NCBI GenBank assembly: GCA_947088345.1
Contig: CAMUGE010000003.1
Span: 62,001-126,000 of the forward strand
Direction: 5' to 3'
Length of the DNA stretch: 64,000 nucleotides
From: an uncultured Roseburia sp.
Lineage (GTDB): Bacteria > Bacillota > Clostridia > Lachnospirales > Lachnospiraceae
Shown here: positions 18,260 through 27,436 of the stretch, piece by piece
Position numbering within the stretch: the first letter of the stretch is position 1
Layout of the letters: each line of letters opens with the position of its first letter
Notes under the pieces: model-generated
Database searches by the model: none
Seen by the model: the letters and a program-made list of their open reading frames with translations, nothing else
Told to the model about the DNA's origin: nothing
Translations under genes and position numbers: made by a program

Positions 18260-19582
18260 TCAGGAAATGACTCCGTTTGACTCGATCTCCACAGACAGAC
18301 CGTCTGCCGCAAGCTTACGGAAAAATCCCCGCTGAACTGAAACATCGGCAAGATCGTAGCTGAAACTAAACACCAGCGTATCCCCGTAAGAACAGATCGT
18401 GCCTTTTAAATGCTGTCCTTTTGACATGGCAAGAAACGCATGGAACATTTCAACATATGGACAGTATTCCTCCGACACAGAGATATTTCCGATATTCGTA
18501 ATGGTTGTCGTATTTGCAAGCGCCGAGGTCGTATAAATAAAACGCATTGCTATTTTCTTAAATACAAGCGGTACCGCTCTCGCCGCCGCGACTTTTTCAT
18601 TTGACACGTTGTAGGAAAATAATTCCTCAAGATGCTCCCGATTAATTTGGCTCTTTAAACTTTCCCGTACAATAGAAAGCACCTCTTGAAACGTATAGGT
18701 TTCCTTTGTCGGATGAAATTCGGCCGACACCATAACAAAAAAATTTTTCGTCGTTATAGAATTAAAATAGGGGCGGAGATTGACCGGAACCGCAACACGG
18801 ATCGGCCGCTGCGACGGCATTCCGTGCATACACTCAACATACACGCTCCAGACAAAAACACCGACAAGATATTCATTGATGCTGACTCCATAGCGGTGCG
18901 TCACATCCTTAAGCTGCGGAATCTTCAAATAACCGTGCATCACGCCAAATTCACCCGAGCGAAGAAGCATTCCTTTTAAAAGATACGCTTTTTTTGTCTG
19001 ATATCCTTTTGCAAAACTTTTTTTATAATTTTTAAGAAAACTGTCTTCCCTGTTTAGCGAAGTATCGCTGGAGAGAGAATCCCCCACTCTCTCTTTCAGC
19101 TCCGGATGCAGCAGACGCAGATACTGATACGTCAGCTCTTTTAAAAAATTGATGCCTCCCATTCCGTCGGTCAGAACATGAAACACTTCCAGATTGATTC
19201 TATATTTGTAATAAGTAACACGAAACATATAGCTCCTGTTTTTATTCTGGCGGATATAACGGCACGGAAATGTACTCTCCTTTCGCACGCGCGGCGCAGG
19301 TTTTCCGTTTTCCTCAAAATAATACCAGAAAACGCCCTGCTGCAGTCTCAAATTAAATCCGTCAAACTTGGGCAGCACAATATCTACCGCCTGTTGCAGC
19401 AATTCGGGGACGATTGGCTCTGTGAGCGTAACACTGATCCGATAGACATTGCTCATGCTCTCCCCTGCGATCACAGGAAACAGATGCGCCGTATTATCAA
19501 GCTTATCCCAGCGAATTTCCCGCTGCGCCTGCTTTTTCTGCCGTATCTCTTCTTTATGTTCCGTCTGTGACTTTTTCTTCAT
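18260..19582 (-). CDS. Condensation-domain-like acyltransferase (alcohol acetyltransferase / PapA type)
   Basis: A 440-residue protein with the fold of CoA-dependent acyltransferases and NRPS condensation domains. The core motif HVLTDG (135-140) matches HxxxDG, with catalytic His135. The distal segment expected near residues 290-300 (NFFVMVSAEFHP) is present, but the DFGWG-type motif is not clear. The N-terminus is highly basic. Family members transfer acyl groups to alcohols, sugars or lipid cores. The gene begins 9 bases after an ABC exporter gene, so the product may be exported by it. The start has a GAGGATTATT-ATG site. Confidence 0.75.
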   Translation of the reverse strand: MKKKSQTEHKEEIRQKKQAQREIRWDKLDNTAHLFPVIAGESMSNVYRISVTLTEPIVPELLQQAVDIVLPKFDGFNLRLQQGVFWYYFEENGKPAPRVRKESTFPCRYIRQNKNRSYMFRVTYYKYRINLEVFHVLTDGMGGINFLKELTYQYLRLLHPELKERVGDSLSSDTSLNREDSFLKNYKKSFAKGYQTKKAYLLKGMLLRSGEFGVMHGYLKIPQLKDVTHRYGVSINEYLVGVFVWSVYVECMHGMPSQRPIRVAVPVNLRPYFNSITTKNFFVMVSAEFHPTKETYTFQEVLSIVRESLKSQINREHLEELFSYNVSNEKVAAARAVPLVFKKIAMRFIYTTSALANTTTITNIGNISVSEEYCPYVEMFHAFLAMSKGQHLKGTICSYGDTLVFSFSYDLADVSVQRGFFRKLAADGLSVEIESNGVIS

Positions 19583-19591
19583 AATAATCCT

Positions 19592-21352
19592 CTATGATTC
19601 ATGCGCAAACTGGCTTTGATAGAGATTTGCATAAAACCCGCCGCGCTCTAACAATTCCCTGTGATTTCCCTGTTCAATAATACTGCCGTCTTTCATAACA
19701 AGGATAATATCCGCCTCCTGGATGGTAGATAGCCGATGCGCCACAATAAAACTGGTACGCCCTTTCATCATAGCCGCAAATGCCTGCTGGATTTTGATCT
19801 CCGTTCTTGTATCAATGCTGGACGTCGCCTCGTCTAAAATCAGCATCGGCGGCAGACAGAGCATCACTCTGGCAATACACAAAAGCTGTTTCTGCCCCTG
19901 TGAAAAATTGCCCCCGTCCTCCGCGATCACGGTATCGTAGCCGTTTGGCAGACGCTTAATAAAGCTGTGCGCATACGACGCTTTTGCCGCTGCAACCACT
20001 TCCTCAAGCGACGCATCCGGTTTTCCCATTGCGATATTTTCGCGCACCGTACCGCTGCGAAGCCATGTCTCCTGTAAAACCATCCCGTAATTGCTGCGCA
20101 GGCTTTTTCTTGTCAGACTGCGAATCGCAAAGCCGCTGACTGAAATTTCCCCGCTGTCCACATCATAAAAGCGCATTAAAAGATTAATCAGCGTTGTCTT
20201 ACCGCAGCCGGTCGGGCCTACAATCGCTACGCGCTGCCCCTTTTTCACCGCAAGATTAAAATCTTCAATCAGACGCTGCTCCTTTGTATAGGAAAAAGAT
20301 ACGTGGGAAAGCGCAACTGTCCCGTCCGCCTGCTGCAGCACAACGGCATCTTTTGCATCGGGAACCTCCGGTTCCTGCTCAATCAGTTCAAATACCCTGG
20401 CCGCACATGCAAGCGCATTCTGCAGCTCGGTGATTACACCCGATATCTCGTTAAACGGCTTTGTATACTGGTTTGCATAACTCAAAAGACTGGAGAGCTG
20501 TCCGACGCTGATTGCACCCGTGATCGCCGTAAACGCACCGACCACGCCGACCGTCACATAGACCAGACTGTTGACAAACCGAGTCGCCGGATTTGTCGTA
20601 CTCCCGAAAAATGTTGCGCGCAGCGAACATTCTCCAAGCCTTTCATTTATCTCGTCAAACTGTTCAATGGCCTCCTCCTCGTGCGCAAACGCCGTCACGA
20701 CTTTTTTGCCGCCGATCATTTCCTCTATAAACGAGGTCTGCTCGCCGCGCGTTTCCGACTGCAGCTTAAACATGGAAAATGTCTTCTTTGCGATATAACT
20801 TGCCACAAACAGTGAAATCGGCGTAATGAAAACGACCGCGGCCGTAATTTTAAAACTGATGGTCAGCATAAAAATCAAGGTTCCGAAAATTGTGACAATA
20901 CCGGTAAAAAACTGCGTAAATCCCATTAACAGACCATCCGCAAACTGATCGACATCTGCGATCATACGGCTTACAATCTCTCCGTAAGGATGACCGTCAA
21001 TATATTGAAACGGCAGCCGCTCCAGTTTTTCAAAGGCTTCTTTGCGGATATCACAGACAACACGGTATGTGATTCTGTTATTGCAGATATTCATCACCCA
21101 CTGGGACGCCGCCGTCAGAGCAATAACGACAGCCATTTCCCTTAAAATTTCAATAATTCGTCCAAAATCCACCGCCCCTTTTCCCAGAATGCAGTCGATC
21201 GCACGCCCGGTCAAAATCGGAAGATACAGCGTCAGCGCAACGCTTACCGCCGCAAGTACAGTCGAAATTCCAAGGTACAGCCAATACCTGCGTATATAAT
21301 GAAGTACTTTTGCCAGCGTCTTCTTCTGCCGGCCGCCTTTTTTCTCACCCAT
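19592..21352 (-). CDS. ABC exporter half-transporter with catalytic ATPase site
   Basis: A 586-residue protein with six membrane segments (about 20-310) and a C-terminal nucleotide-binding domain. Walker A is GPTGCGKT, Walker B is PMLILDEATSSID with the catalytic Glu, and the switch His is in IVAHRLSTI. The signature is FSQGQKQ rather than LSGGQ. This pairs with the degenerate partner encoded directly upstream, so the two make a heterodimeric type IV exporter (MdlAB / TM287-288 class). Such exporters move drugs, lipids or peptides. It follows its partner by 18 bases. Confidence 0.88.
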   Translation of the reverse strand: MGEKKGGRQKKTLAKVLHYIRRYWLYLGISTVLAAVSVALTLYLPILTGRAIDCILGKGAVDFGRIIEILREMAVVIALTAASQWVMNICNNRITYRVVCDIRKEAFEKLERLPFQYIDGHPYGEIVSRMIADVDQFADGLLMGFTQFFTGIVTIFGTLIFMLTISFKITAAVVFITPISLFVASYIAKKTFSMFKLQSETRGEQTSFIEEMIGGKKVVTAFAHEEEAIEQFDEINERLGECSLRATFFGSTTNPATRFVNSLVYVTVGVVGAFTAITGAISVGQLSSLLSYANQYTKPFNEISGVITELQNALACAARVFELIEQEPEVPDAKDAVVLQQADGTVALSHVSFSYTKEQRLIEDFNLAVKKGQRVAIVGPTGCGKTTLINLLMRFYDVDSGEISVSGFAIRSLTRKSLRSNYGMVLQETWLRSGTVRENIAMGKPDASLEEVVAAAKASYAHSFIKRLPNGYDTVIAEDGGNFSQGQKQLLCIARVMLCLPPMLILDEATSSIDTRTEIKIQQAFAAMMKGRTSFIVAHRLSTIQEADIILVMKDGSIIEQGNHRELLERGGFYANLYQSQFAHES

Positions 21353-21370
21353 AATGAAACTCTGCCTTTC

Positions 21371-23110
21371 CTATGCTTCCTGCGATTTAAACTGGGAGTC
21401 ATAGATCTCCCGATATACACTGCAGCTCTTTAACAGCTCCTGGTGCGTTCCGCTTCCTGCGATTTTTCCGTCCTCAAGTACGAGAATCTGATCCGCACTT
21501 AAAATGGACGCCGCACGCTGTGATACAATAAATACGGTCATATTCTGCGGAAGACTTGAAATCGCCTGCCGCAGCGCCGCGTCTGTCGCATAGTCAAGCG
21601 CAGATGCACTGTCGTCCAAAATCAGTATCTTTGGTTTTCCCACAAGAGCTCTTGCAATCGCAAGGCGCTGCCGCTGCCCTCCGGAAAGATTTTTTCCTTC
21701 CTGCCGCAGCATAAAGTCAAGACCTCCCTCTTTTTGTTCCACAAACTCTCTTGCCTGTGCCGCAGTCAGCGCTTCCCAGATCTCCTCGTCAGTTGCATCG
21801 GGATTTCCCCATCTCATATTGTCGCGTATACTGCCTTTAAAAAGAACGGATTTCTGAAGTACAACGCCAATCTGGCCGTGCAGCTCTTTTAATCCGTAAT
21901 CTTTCACATTGATCCCATTGATTTTGACTTCACCGCTCGTCACATCATAAAAACGCGGAATCAGGTTGACCAGCGAAGATTTTCCGGAACCGGTGCCGCC
22001 GATTATCCCGACTGTCTGCCCCCGTTTCACCTTAAATTCAAGGTCTGTCAGCGCCTCATCTCCTGCGCCTGCATAAGCAAAACATACATTGGAAAACGAT
22101 ACCGCCTCGCCATCCTCCTCTTCTTTGACATCACTGAGCGACACTGGCTTTTCCGGTTCTGCGATGGATGGCTGCAGTTCAAATACAGACTCGATTCGGT
22201 TCGCACAGGCAAACGATTTATTGATATTGATAATCAGGTTTGCAAGTTTTACCAGCTCAACCAAAATCTGCGACATATAGTTGACAAGCGCAACTACGCC
22301 GCCCTGTGTGATAAACCCATTGTCCACACGCACAGCGCCTGTCCAGACAAGCGCAACAATTGCACCGTTTATAATTACATAAGTCAGCGGGTTCATCAGT
22401 GCAGAAATCTTTCCTACATAGAGCTGCGCGCGCGTCAAAAGATCATTGCTTTCATGAAATGTCTCAATCTCGTCCGCTTCTTTATTAAAGGCACGTATCA
22501 CACGACTGCCCGTCAGATTTTCCCTTGTAATGCCAAGAACCCGGTCAAGCGCGCTCTGTACTTTCTTATAGAGCGGGATGCTGACCAGCATCACGCCGAA
22601 AACGACAACCGAGAGAAGCGGTATTGTAACTACAAACACAAGCGCCGCCCTGACATCAATTGTAAATGCCATAATCATTGCGCCAAACACAATAAACGGA
22701 GAACGCAAAAATAAACGGAGCACCAGATTGACGCCGTTTTGCACCTGATTCACATCACTTGTCATACGAGTGATCAATGTCGACGTCCCCACGGTATCCA
22801 TCTCCGCAAACGAGAGTTTTTCAATATGGGAAAACAGTGCATGGCGCAGCCCGGTGGCAAATCCAACTGCCGCTTTCGCCGCAAAATATTGCGCGGTTAT
22901 CGAACATACAAGGCCTATCACCGCAAGTAACACTAAGATCAGGCACATTCTGCCAATATAACCCCTGTCTGCATCAGCAACGCCGGTATCTATAATCGCC
23001 GCCATCACAAGCGGCACAATCAGTTCAAACGATGCCTCAAGCAGTTTAAACAGCGGCCCCAGCACACTTTCTTTTTTGTAATCTTTTAAAAATCGCAATA
23101 AACTTCTCAT
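21371..23110 (-). CDS. ABC exporter half-transporter with degenerate ATPase site
   Basis: A 579-residue protein with six membrane segments and a nucleotide-binding domain. Walker A is GGTGSGKSS and the signature is canonical LSGGQRQ. Two catalytic residues are changed: Walker B reads KILILDDSASALD (Asp in place of the catalytic Glu), and the switch position reads FIVSQRAASI (Gln in place of His). This is the standard asymmetry of heterodimeric exporters, in which one of the two ATP sites does not turn over. The start overlaps the end of the DUF368 gene by four bases (ATGA), so the three genes are translationally linked. Confidence 0.88.
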   Translation of the reverse strand: MRSLLRFLKDYKKESVLGPLFKLLEASFELIVPLVMAAIIDTGVADADRGYIGRMCLILVLLAVIGLVCSITAQYFAAKAAVGFATGLRHALFSHIEKLSFAEMDTVGTSTLITRMTSDVNQVQNGVNLVLRLFLRSPFIVFGAMIMAFTIDVRAALVFVVTIPLLSVVVFGVMLVSIPLYKKVQSALDRVLGITRENLTGSRVIRAFNKEADEIETFHESNDLLTRAQLYVGKISALMNPLTYVIINGAIVALVWTGAVRVDNGFITQGGVVALVNYMSQILVELVKLANLIININKSFACANRIESVFELQPSIAEPEKPVSLSDVKEEEDGEAVSFSNVCFAYAGAGDEALTDLEFKVKRGQTVGIIGGTGSGKSSLVNLIPRFYDVTSGEVKINGINVKDYGLKELHGQIGVVLQKSVLFKGSIRDNMRWGNPDATDEEIWEALTAAQAREFVEQKEGGLDFMLRQEGKNLSGGQRQRLAIARALVGKPKILILDDSASALDYATDAALRQAISSLPQNMTVFIVSQRAASILSADQILVLEDGKIAGSGTHQELLKSCSVYREIYDSQFKSQEA

Positions 23111-23985
23111 ATCTCTTTTAATCCCTTTAGTTTCTGCAGTCCTAAGATCACAATACCACCGATCACAAAGAACAGAATATTAAACGTAGAAAAGGACAGT
23201 GCGGGCTGCGACACTTCCAGTGTCGTCGGACCCATAACGACGGCATAGATAGAACCGATCATCAGACCTATGATCAGATAAATGGTCTGTGGCCGGTAAT
23301 GTTCGAGAGCCTTTCGTATCAGTTTCACGACACTGAATACACCGACCAGTATGCCGCATCCAAACAGTATCACAGCGCCGATGGAATCAAAATTCAGATG
23401 AAGCACGTCTTTGATCGCGGTAATCACAGGTACATATAAGCCCATGATCAAAAGAAGCGTAGACCCCGATATACCAGGCAGCACCATAGCTGATATCGCA
23501 ATCATGCCCGCAAGAAATACAAAGATGCCAAGGCTTATCGTCATATGCTCAAGGCTCACGCCTTCACCGCCTGTTGTCGGATTAAAATAGGTAATCAGAC
23601 TTACCACTGCAACGCCGATTACGGTAAAGACAACGCCCGATTTACGCTCCAAAAGTATTTTGCGGTCCTCCCATGCGACAAGCGGGATTGCAAATAAAAT
23701 AAATCCGATAAACAGCGAGCTGACCGCATAAATATGAGACTCAAAAACGCTTGTCAGGATCAGAATCGCAAGCACCATACCAGAAATCCAGCCGAATCCA
23801 AGTTTGATCAGAAAAAAGACCGCCTGCTTCTTCTTAGCCATCGAACCGGTTAAAAGATCGTCAAGCGACCCGATAAATTTGTCGTAAAAACCAAGTAAAA
23901 ATGCAATCGTCCCGCCCGATACGCCCGGAACACTGTCAGCAAGCGCCATACAAAACCCCTGAATAAACCGTATAATAATCTCCAT
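23107..23985 (-). CDS. DUF368 membrane protein (PopT-type polyprenyl-phosphate translocase)
   Basis: A 292-residue polytopic protein with about eight or nine membrane segments. The N-terminal motif GFCMALADSVPGVSGGTIAF and the internal duplicate MVLPGISGSTLLLIMG are the DUF368 signature. Members of this family were recently shown to return undecaprenyl phosphate across the membrane for reuse in envelope synthesis (PopT). The start MEIIIRF has GGAGG five bases upstream. It is the first gene of the seven-gene run down to clpC. Its linkage to an exporter and acyltransferase suggests the whole operon makes or modifies a lipid-linked envelope component. Confidence 0.85.
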   Translation of the reverse strand: MEIIIRFIQGFCMALADSVPGVSGGTIAFLLGFYDKFIGSLDDLLTGSMAKKKQAVFFLIKLGFGWISGMVLAILILTSVFESHIYAVSSLFIGFILFAIPLVAWEDRKILLERKSGVVFTVIGVAVVSLITYFNPTTGGEGVSLEHMTISLGIFVFLAGMIAISAMVLPGISGSTLLLIMGLYVPVITAIKDVLHLNFDSIGAVILFGCGILVGVFSVVKLIRKALEHYRPQTIYLIIGLMIGSIYAVVMGPTTLEVSQPALSFSTFNILFFVIGGIVILGLQKLKGLKEI

Positions 23986-24337
23986 ATGTCCTCCCATTGT
24001 TTTCTTTTTAAGATTATGTAATTCCTGTCAAATTATACCATAAGCAATTATACCGATTCTATATTGCTTTGTCCATACTTTTCCGATGCAATTGCCCTGC
24101 AATCAGGGCGGGACGCCTCTTTGTTCTCTGCCCGCCGCACGAAAGGCCGGCTTGCGTACTTTCTGATCGCATCACTATGCAGTTTCGCAGCAAAAACCCG
24201 TCTTCCCTGCCCGCGCGCCGGATACCCGGCCGCCTTAGCGGCGTCATACCTTTCGCACAGGTGCGTATCATATTTTATTATGATAGGAAAGTCATAAACT
24301 TTAACATTTCACAGCAGCAAGATCTTTCCTGTAAGAT
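23986..24337. other. Noncoding interval upstream of the DUF368 operon
   Basis: About 350 bases. It presumably holds the promoter of the DUF368-to-clpC operon. Frames crossing it (24059-24425) have no ribosome binding site or family features. A GC-rich part (24100-24260) has several short inverted segments (CCGGC, GCCGG), but no single clear structure. Confidence 0.4.
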
Positions 24338-24370
24338 AAAAAAGAAGTGCGCAGAACGCACTTCTTTTTT
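24338..24370 (-). terminator. Terminator of tRNA-Leu
   Basis: GAAGTGCG (24344-24351) pairs with CGCACTTC (24357-24364), and the arms extend into A6/T6 runs on both sides, so it can work in both directions. It lies five bases beyond the tRNA-Leu 3' end. Confidence 0.9.
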
Positions 24371-24374
24371 ATCA

Positions 24375-24457
24375 TGCAGGAGATGGGACTTGAACCCACA
24401 CACTGTTGCCAGCGTCAGATTTTGAGTCTGATGCGTCTGCCATTCCGCCACTCCTGC
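24375..24457 (-). tRNA. tRNA-Leu (anticodon CAA)
   Basis: An 83-base class II tRNA. The acceptor GCAGGAG pairs with CTCCTGC, the D arm is GGCGGAATGGCAGACGC, the anticodon arm is TCAGA-CTCAAAA-TCTGA (anticodon CAA), and there is a variable arm (CGCTGGCAACAGTG) typical of Leu. The T arm is TGGG-TTCAAGT-CCCA. CCA is not encoded. Confidence 0.97.
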
Positions 24458-24484
24458 AAATGTTTTATATTTCGAACATGGAAT

Positions 24485-24513
24485 ATTCTAGCATACTACT
24501 TTTCATTTTGCAA
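24485..24513 (-). promoter_or_regulatory. Promoter of tRNA-Leu
   Basis: On the minus strand TTGCAA (24513-24508) and TAGAAT (24490-24485) are 17 bases apart, about 28 bases upstream of the mature tRNA. Confidence 0.7.
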
Positions 24514-24645
24514 TAGTTTTTTTAATTTTTCAGGAATAAGACTAATTACAGATTACGGAACAGTCTGCCAAAACTGATCCAACCCGGACTGCAGCATTGC
24601 GCCAGGCAGCCTTGTGCCTGGCGCGGTGTAAACAGTAATACTGCT

Positions 24646-26562
24646 CTATTCTACATAAGTATCTTTCCCCTGCTGTTTCGAATATTCCTGATTGGTGACA
24701 AGCTTCCATGTCTCATCTGTCAGTCCAAGTTTCTCAATCGTCTCGATCGTATGCACACAATCTTTTGTCAGAGAAATATAAGTTTCCGGTGAGGAAGCAT
24801 ACTCTCCCATCGTATTGTTCTTAATCGCCCAATAGTCTGAGTAGTATTCCCATTCTCCAAAATTATCCTGATCATTCTTTACATAGTAATACAGGCAGAT
24901 ACTATTTTGGTAGTGTATTACATCTTCCCTGGTGACCCCTGAAATATAATCACGGTCAAAATTGCCTTCCTCTATATCTTTCTCGATCGCATCCATCAAT
25001 TTACTTAACTTTTCCTCTCCGATGTGAAGCGTATTGTAGTCCCCGTTTTCATCGTACACATCAATCGTGCCGTCATAGTAAAGCGACCTGTCGTTATAAT
25101 ACGGGCCGAGTATTTTCTTTTTCAGTCGATCTGCATCCGTCTCATAGACAAGCAGCCGCGATACCGGCGTATTTTCGTCGGATAGATAATCCGGCGAGCA
25201 GGCAACAGGATATCTTCTGGTATACGTGGAGCCGTCTTTTAAATAATAGCGGAACGTCGTAAAATAAAAATCACCGTTCGCCTGGTTTGTAAGATACTCA
25301 TCCCGTTTATCAATCACCTCTTTTTGAATTTCCAGTAAATCGGGGATATCCTCCTCGTCAACTGAAAGCGGGTAATTCAGATAGACAAACGCTCTCTCAA
25401 TTTCCTGTGCGTCCGGTTGATATTCCACCACTCCAAACACATCAAGTTTAAACAACAGCAGTACGAAAAAACATACGCCGCAAAGAGCTGCACATTCCAC
25501 GACCCGCTTCTTATGAAAAACCCGAAAATTCTTCTCAATCAGCATCTGCGCGATAAAGAAACAGATACTGCCGGCAATGGCTATGCTGATCATAAAATCA
25601 AGATAAAGTGCGTTGATGCTGGTAACATCCCCGATTGTGCTGACTATGAACATTGAGATCAGGAATCCGCCGCACAGCGCGACTCCCCAGCGAAAAATCG
25701 GTTTTATCACACCGATGCTTACCAGGTCCCCGGCCGTCTCCAGATTACGCTTCCGATAGAGCAGGCAGGCTCCCGCCGCAAATACAATCCCTGCAACCGC
25801 GTACATCCCGATTGCAAAACCGCCGTTCATATAGAGTCCAAACACCTGCCCCATCTCGTCATGGTTAACCGAAACCGATACATAACGCTCCAGATAGAAC
25901 AGCGGCGACAATACTTCAAGTTTGCCGGGGGATATGGTCTCCACCTGGCCGTAGCAAACCATAGCCTGAAAATTGGCAAGCAGATATACGACGCCGACAT
26001 ACAGCATATTGATAATAAAATAGTATGCCAAAAGCGCCATCCTGTTTCCCGTAAACATGGCGACAAACACTGCCATCGAATAAAAGAAGAATGCCATCCC
26101 GGCCGCGTACATAAAACCATAAAACAGATATTGAATACAGGTAATCTTCAGCCCAACACACACCAGAACGCCGATAAGAAACGCAATCGTCTGCGATCCG
26201 ATTAAAAATACAAGGCCGGAGACATAATTTGTGACAAACAGCTCAAATCTCGTAACGGGCAGCGCATGGATCATATTTGTATTTCTGGCCGTATACAGAT
26301 AAGAGAATAAAAATGCAGCCACAACTACTGCTGCTATCGCTATCACGACCGGCTCTATCCCAATTGATACGGCGCTAAATACGCTGTAGTAAGACAATGA
26401 CTCGTGCGAAGTCTCTGTATCAATGATTACCTTCATCGTCTGCCATATGTTGAACGGCCAGAAAATCAGCAGAAAAAACAGGTATATTGACCAAACCGGC
26501 CAGTACTGCGTTATATTTTTCTTAAAAATCGTGCGATTAAAAAAGGATATCTTTGACTTCAT
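24646..26562 (-). CDS. ABC transporter permease with large soluble domain (ytrC-like position)
   Basis: A 638-residue protein. The N-terminal half has about ten membrane segments (YWPVWSIYLFFLLIFWPF, PVVIAIAAVVVAAFLFSYLY, FLIGVLVCVGLKI, MAFFFYSMAVFVAMF and others). After the segment VCFFVLLLFKLDVFG, the C-terminal half (about 385-638) is a soluble domain rich in Asp, Glu and Tyr. The start MKSKISF has a GGGAGGTG site and overlaps the ATPase gene by 26 bases. It is the third gene of a GntR-ATPase-permease operon of the B. subtilis YtrABC type, which responds to cell-wall antibiotics. Substrate unknown. Confidence 0.75.
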   Translation of the reverse strand: MKSKISFFNRTIFKKNITQYWPVWSIYLFFLLIFWPFNIWQTMKVIIDTETSHESLSYYSVFSAVSIGIEPVVIAIAAVVVAAFLFSYLYTARNTNMIHALPVTRFELFVTNYVSGLVFLIGSQTIAFLIGVLVCVGLKITCIQYLFYGFMYAAGMAFFFYSMAVFVAMFTGNRMALLAYYFIINMLYVGVVYLLANFQAMVCYGQVETISPGKLEVLSPLFYLERYVSVSVNHDEMGQVFGLYMNGGFAIGMYAVAGIVFAAGACLLYRKRNLETAGDLVSIGVIKPIFRWGVALCGGFLISMFIVSTIGDVTSINALYLDFMISIAIAGSICFFIAQMLIEKNFRVFHKKRVVECAALCGVCFFVLLLFKLDVFGVVEYQPDAQEIERAFVYLNYPLSVDEEDIPDLLEIQKEVIDKRDEYLTNQANGDFYFTTFRYYLKDGSTYTRRYPVACSPDYLSDENTPVSRLLVYETDADRLKKKILGPYYNDRSLYYDGTIDVYDENGDYNTLHIGEEKLSKLMDAIEKDIEEGNFDRDYISGVTREDVIHYQNSICLYYYVKNDQDNFGEWEYYSDYWAIKNNTMGEYASSPETYISLTKDCVHTIETIEKLGLTDETWKLVTNQEYSKQQGKDTYVE

Positions 26563-27436
26563 AATCCGCACCTCCCATTTCATAGATAAATATCTCTTCC
26601 AATGTCAGAGGAAGCACATCCACAATCATCAGATTATCCTCCGACAGCGCTTCCTGCGCCAGTTTCGCATCGCCTTTGACAATCATTGTGTAGACGCGGC
26701 CGGTATTGGAGATATGAAGAACCTCAAATTGTTCCGGCAGTTTTGGCGCGCCGCTGGTGCAGGCTATCTGTATCTTGGAAACACTGCCCTGCAAATCACT
26801 GAGCGAGCGCTCAATCATAATTTTCCCCTGATGCATAATGCCGACATGATCGCAGACATCCTCCAACTCGCGCAGGTTGTGAAAGGAAACAAGAACCGTC
26901 ATCTGACTTTCCGCAACCTCGGACATCAGTATACTCCAGATCTGTCTCCGCATCACCGGATCAAGACCGTCCACCGGTTCATCTAAAATCAAAAGTTTTG
27001 GCTTACAGCAGATTGCGAGCCAAAATGCAACCTGTTTTTGCATTCCTTTGGAAAGACGTCTGATGTTTCGCTTTACATCAATACCCGGAAAAAATTCCTG
27101 AAGCCGGAAAAATAGCCGCTCGTCAAATTCCCGATAGATCCCCTGATAGAACCGTTTCATCTCCATGGTATCCGCCTGCATAAAATAAAACAGATCATCC
27201 GGTATATAGGAGAATTTCTCTTTCGCCTGTTTATTTTCATAGACCGGCTCCCCCTCTAACATGATATCCCCCGCATCCGGCCGATAGACGCCTGTAATAT
27301 GGCGGATCAATGTAGATTTGCCTGCCCCGTTCGGCCCGACAAGCCCATAAATTGCGCCTTTTTTTACATGCATATCGACACCGTTTAACGCATGAAAACC
27401 CTGAAATGCTTTCTGTAGATTCGTTACCCTGATCAA
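26537..27436 (-). CDS. ABC transporter ATP-binding protein
   Basis: A 299-residue ATPase. Walker A is GPNGAGKST, the signature region is LSKGMQKQVAFWLAI (GG replaced by KG, usual in this subfamily), and Walker B is KLLILDEPVDGLDP. The switch His is in LVSFHNLRELED. It overlaps the regulator gene by four bases and the permease by 26 bases. It is the energy-coupling subunit of the GntR-controlled exporter. Confidence 0.9.
   Translation of the reverse strand: MIRVTNLQKAFQGFHALNGVDMHVKKGAIYGLVGPNGAGKSTLIRHITGVYRPDAGDIMLEGEPVYENKQAKEKFSYIPDDLFYFMQADTMEMKRFYQGIYREFDERLFFRLQEFFPGIDVKRNIRRLSKGMQKQVAFWLAICCKPKLLILDEPVDGLDPVMRRQIWSILMSEVAESQMTVLVSFHNLRELEDVCDHVGIMHQGKIMIERSLSDLQGSVSKIQIACTSGAPKLPEQFEVLHISNTGRVYTMIVKGDAKLAQEALSEDNLMIVDVLPLTLEEIFIYEMGGADYEVKDILF

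Noticed and set aside
24059..24297. Frame between the DUF368 gene and tRNA-Leu
   Set aside because: Amino-acid composition and lack of a ribosome binding site suggest noncoding GC-rich DNA.
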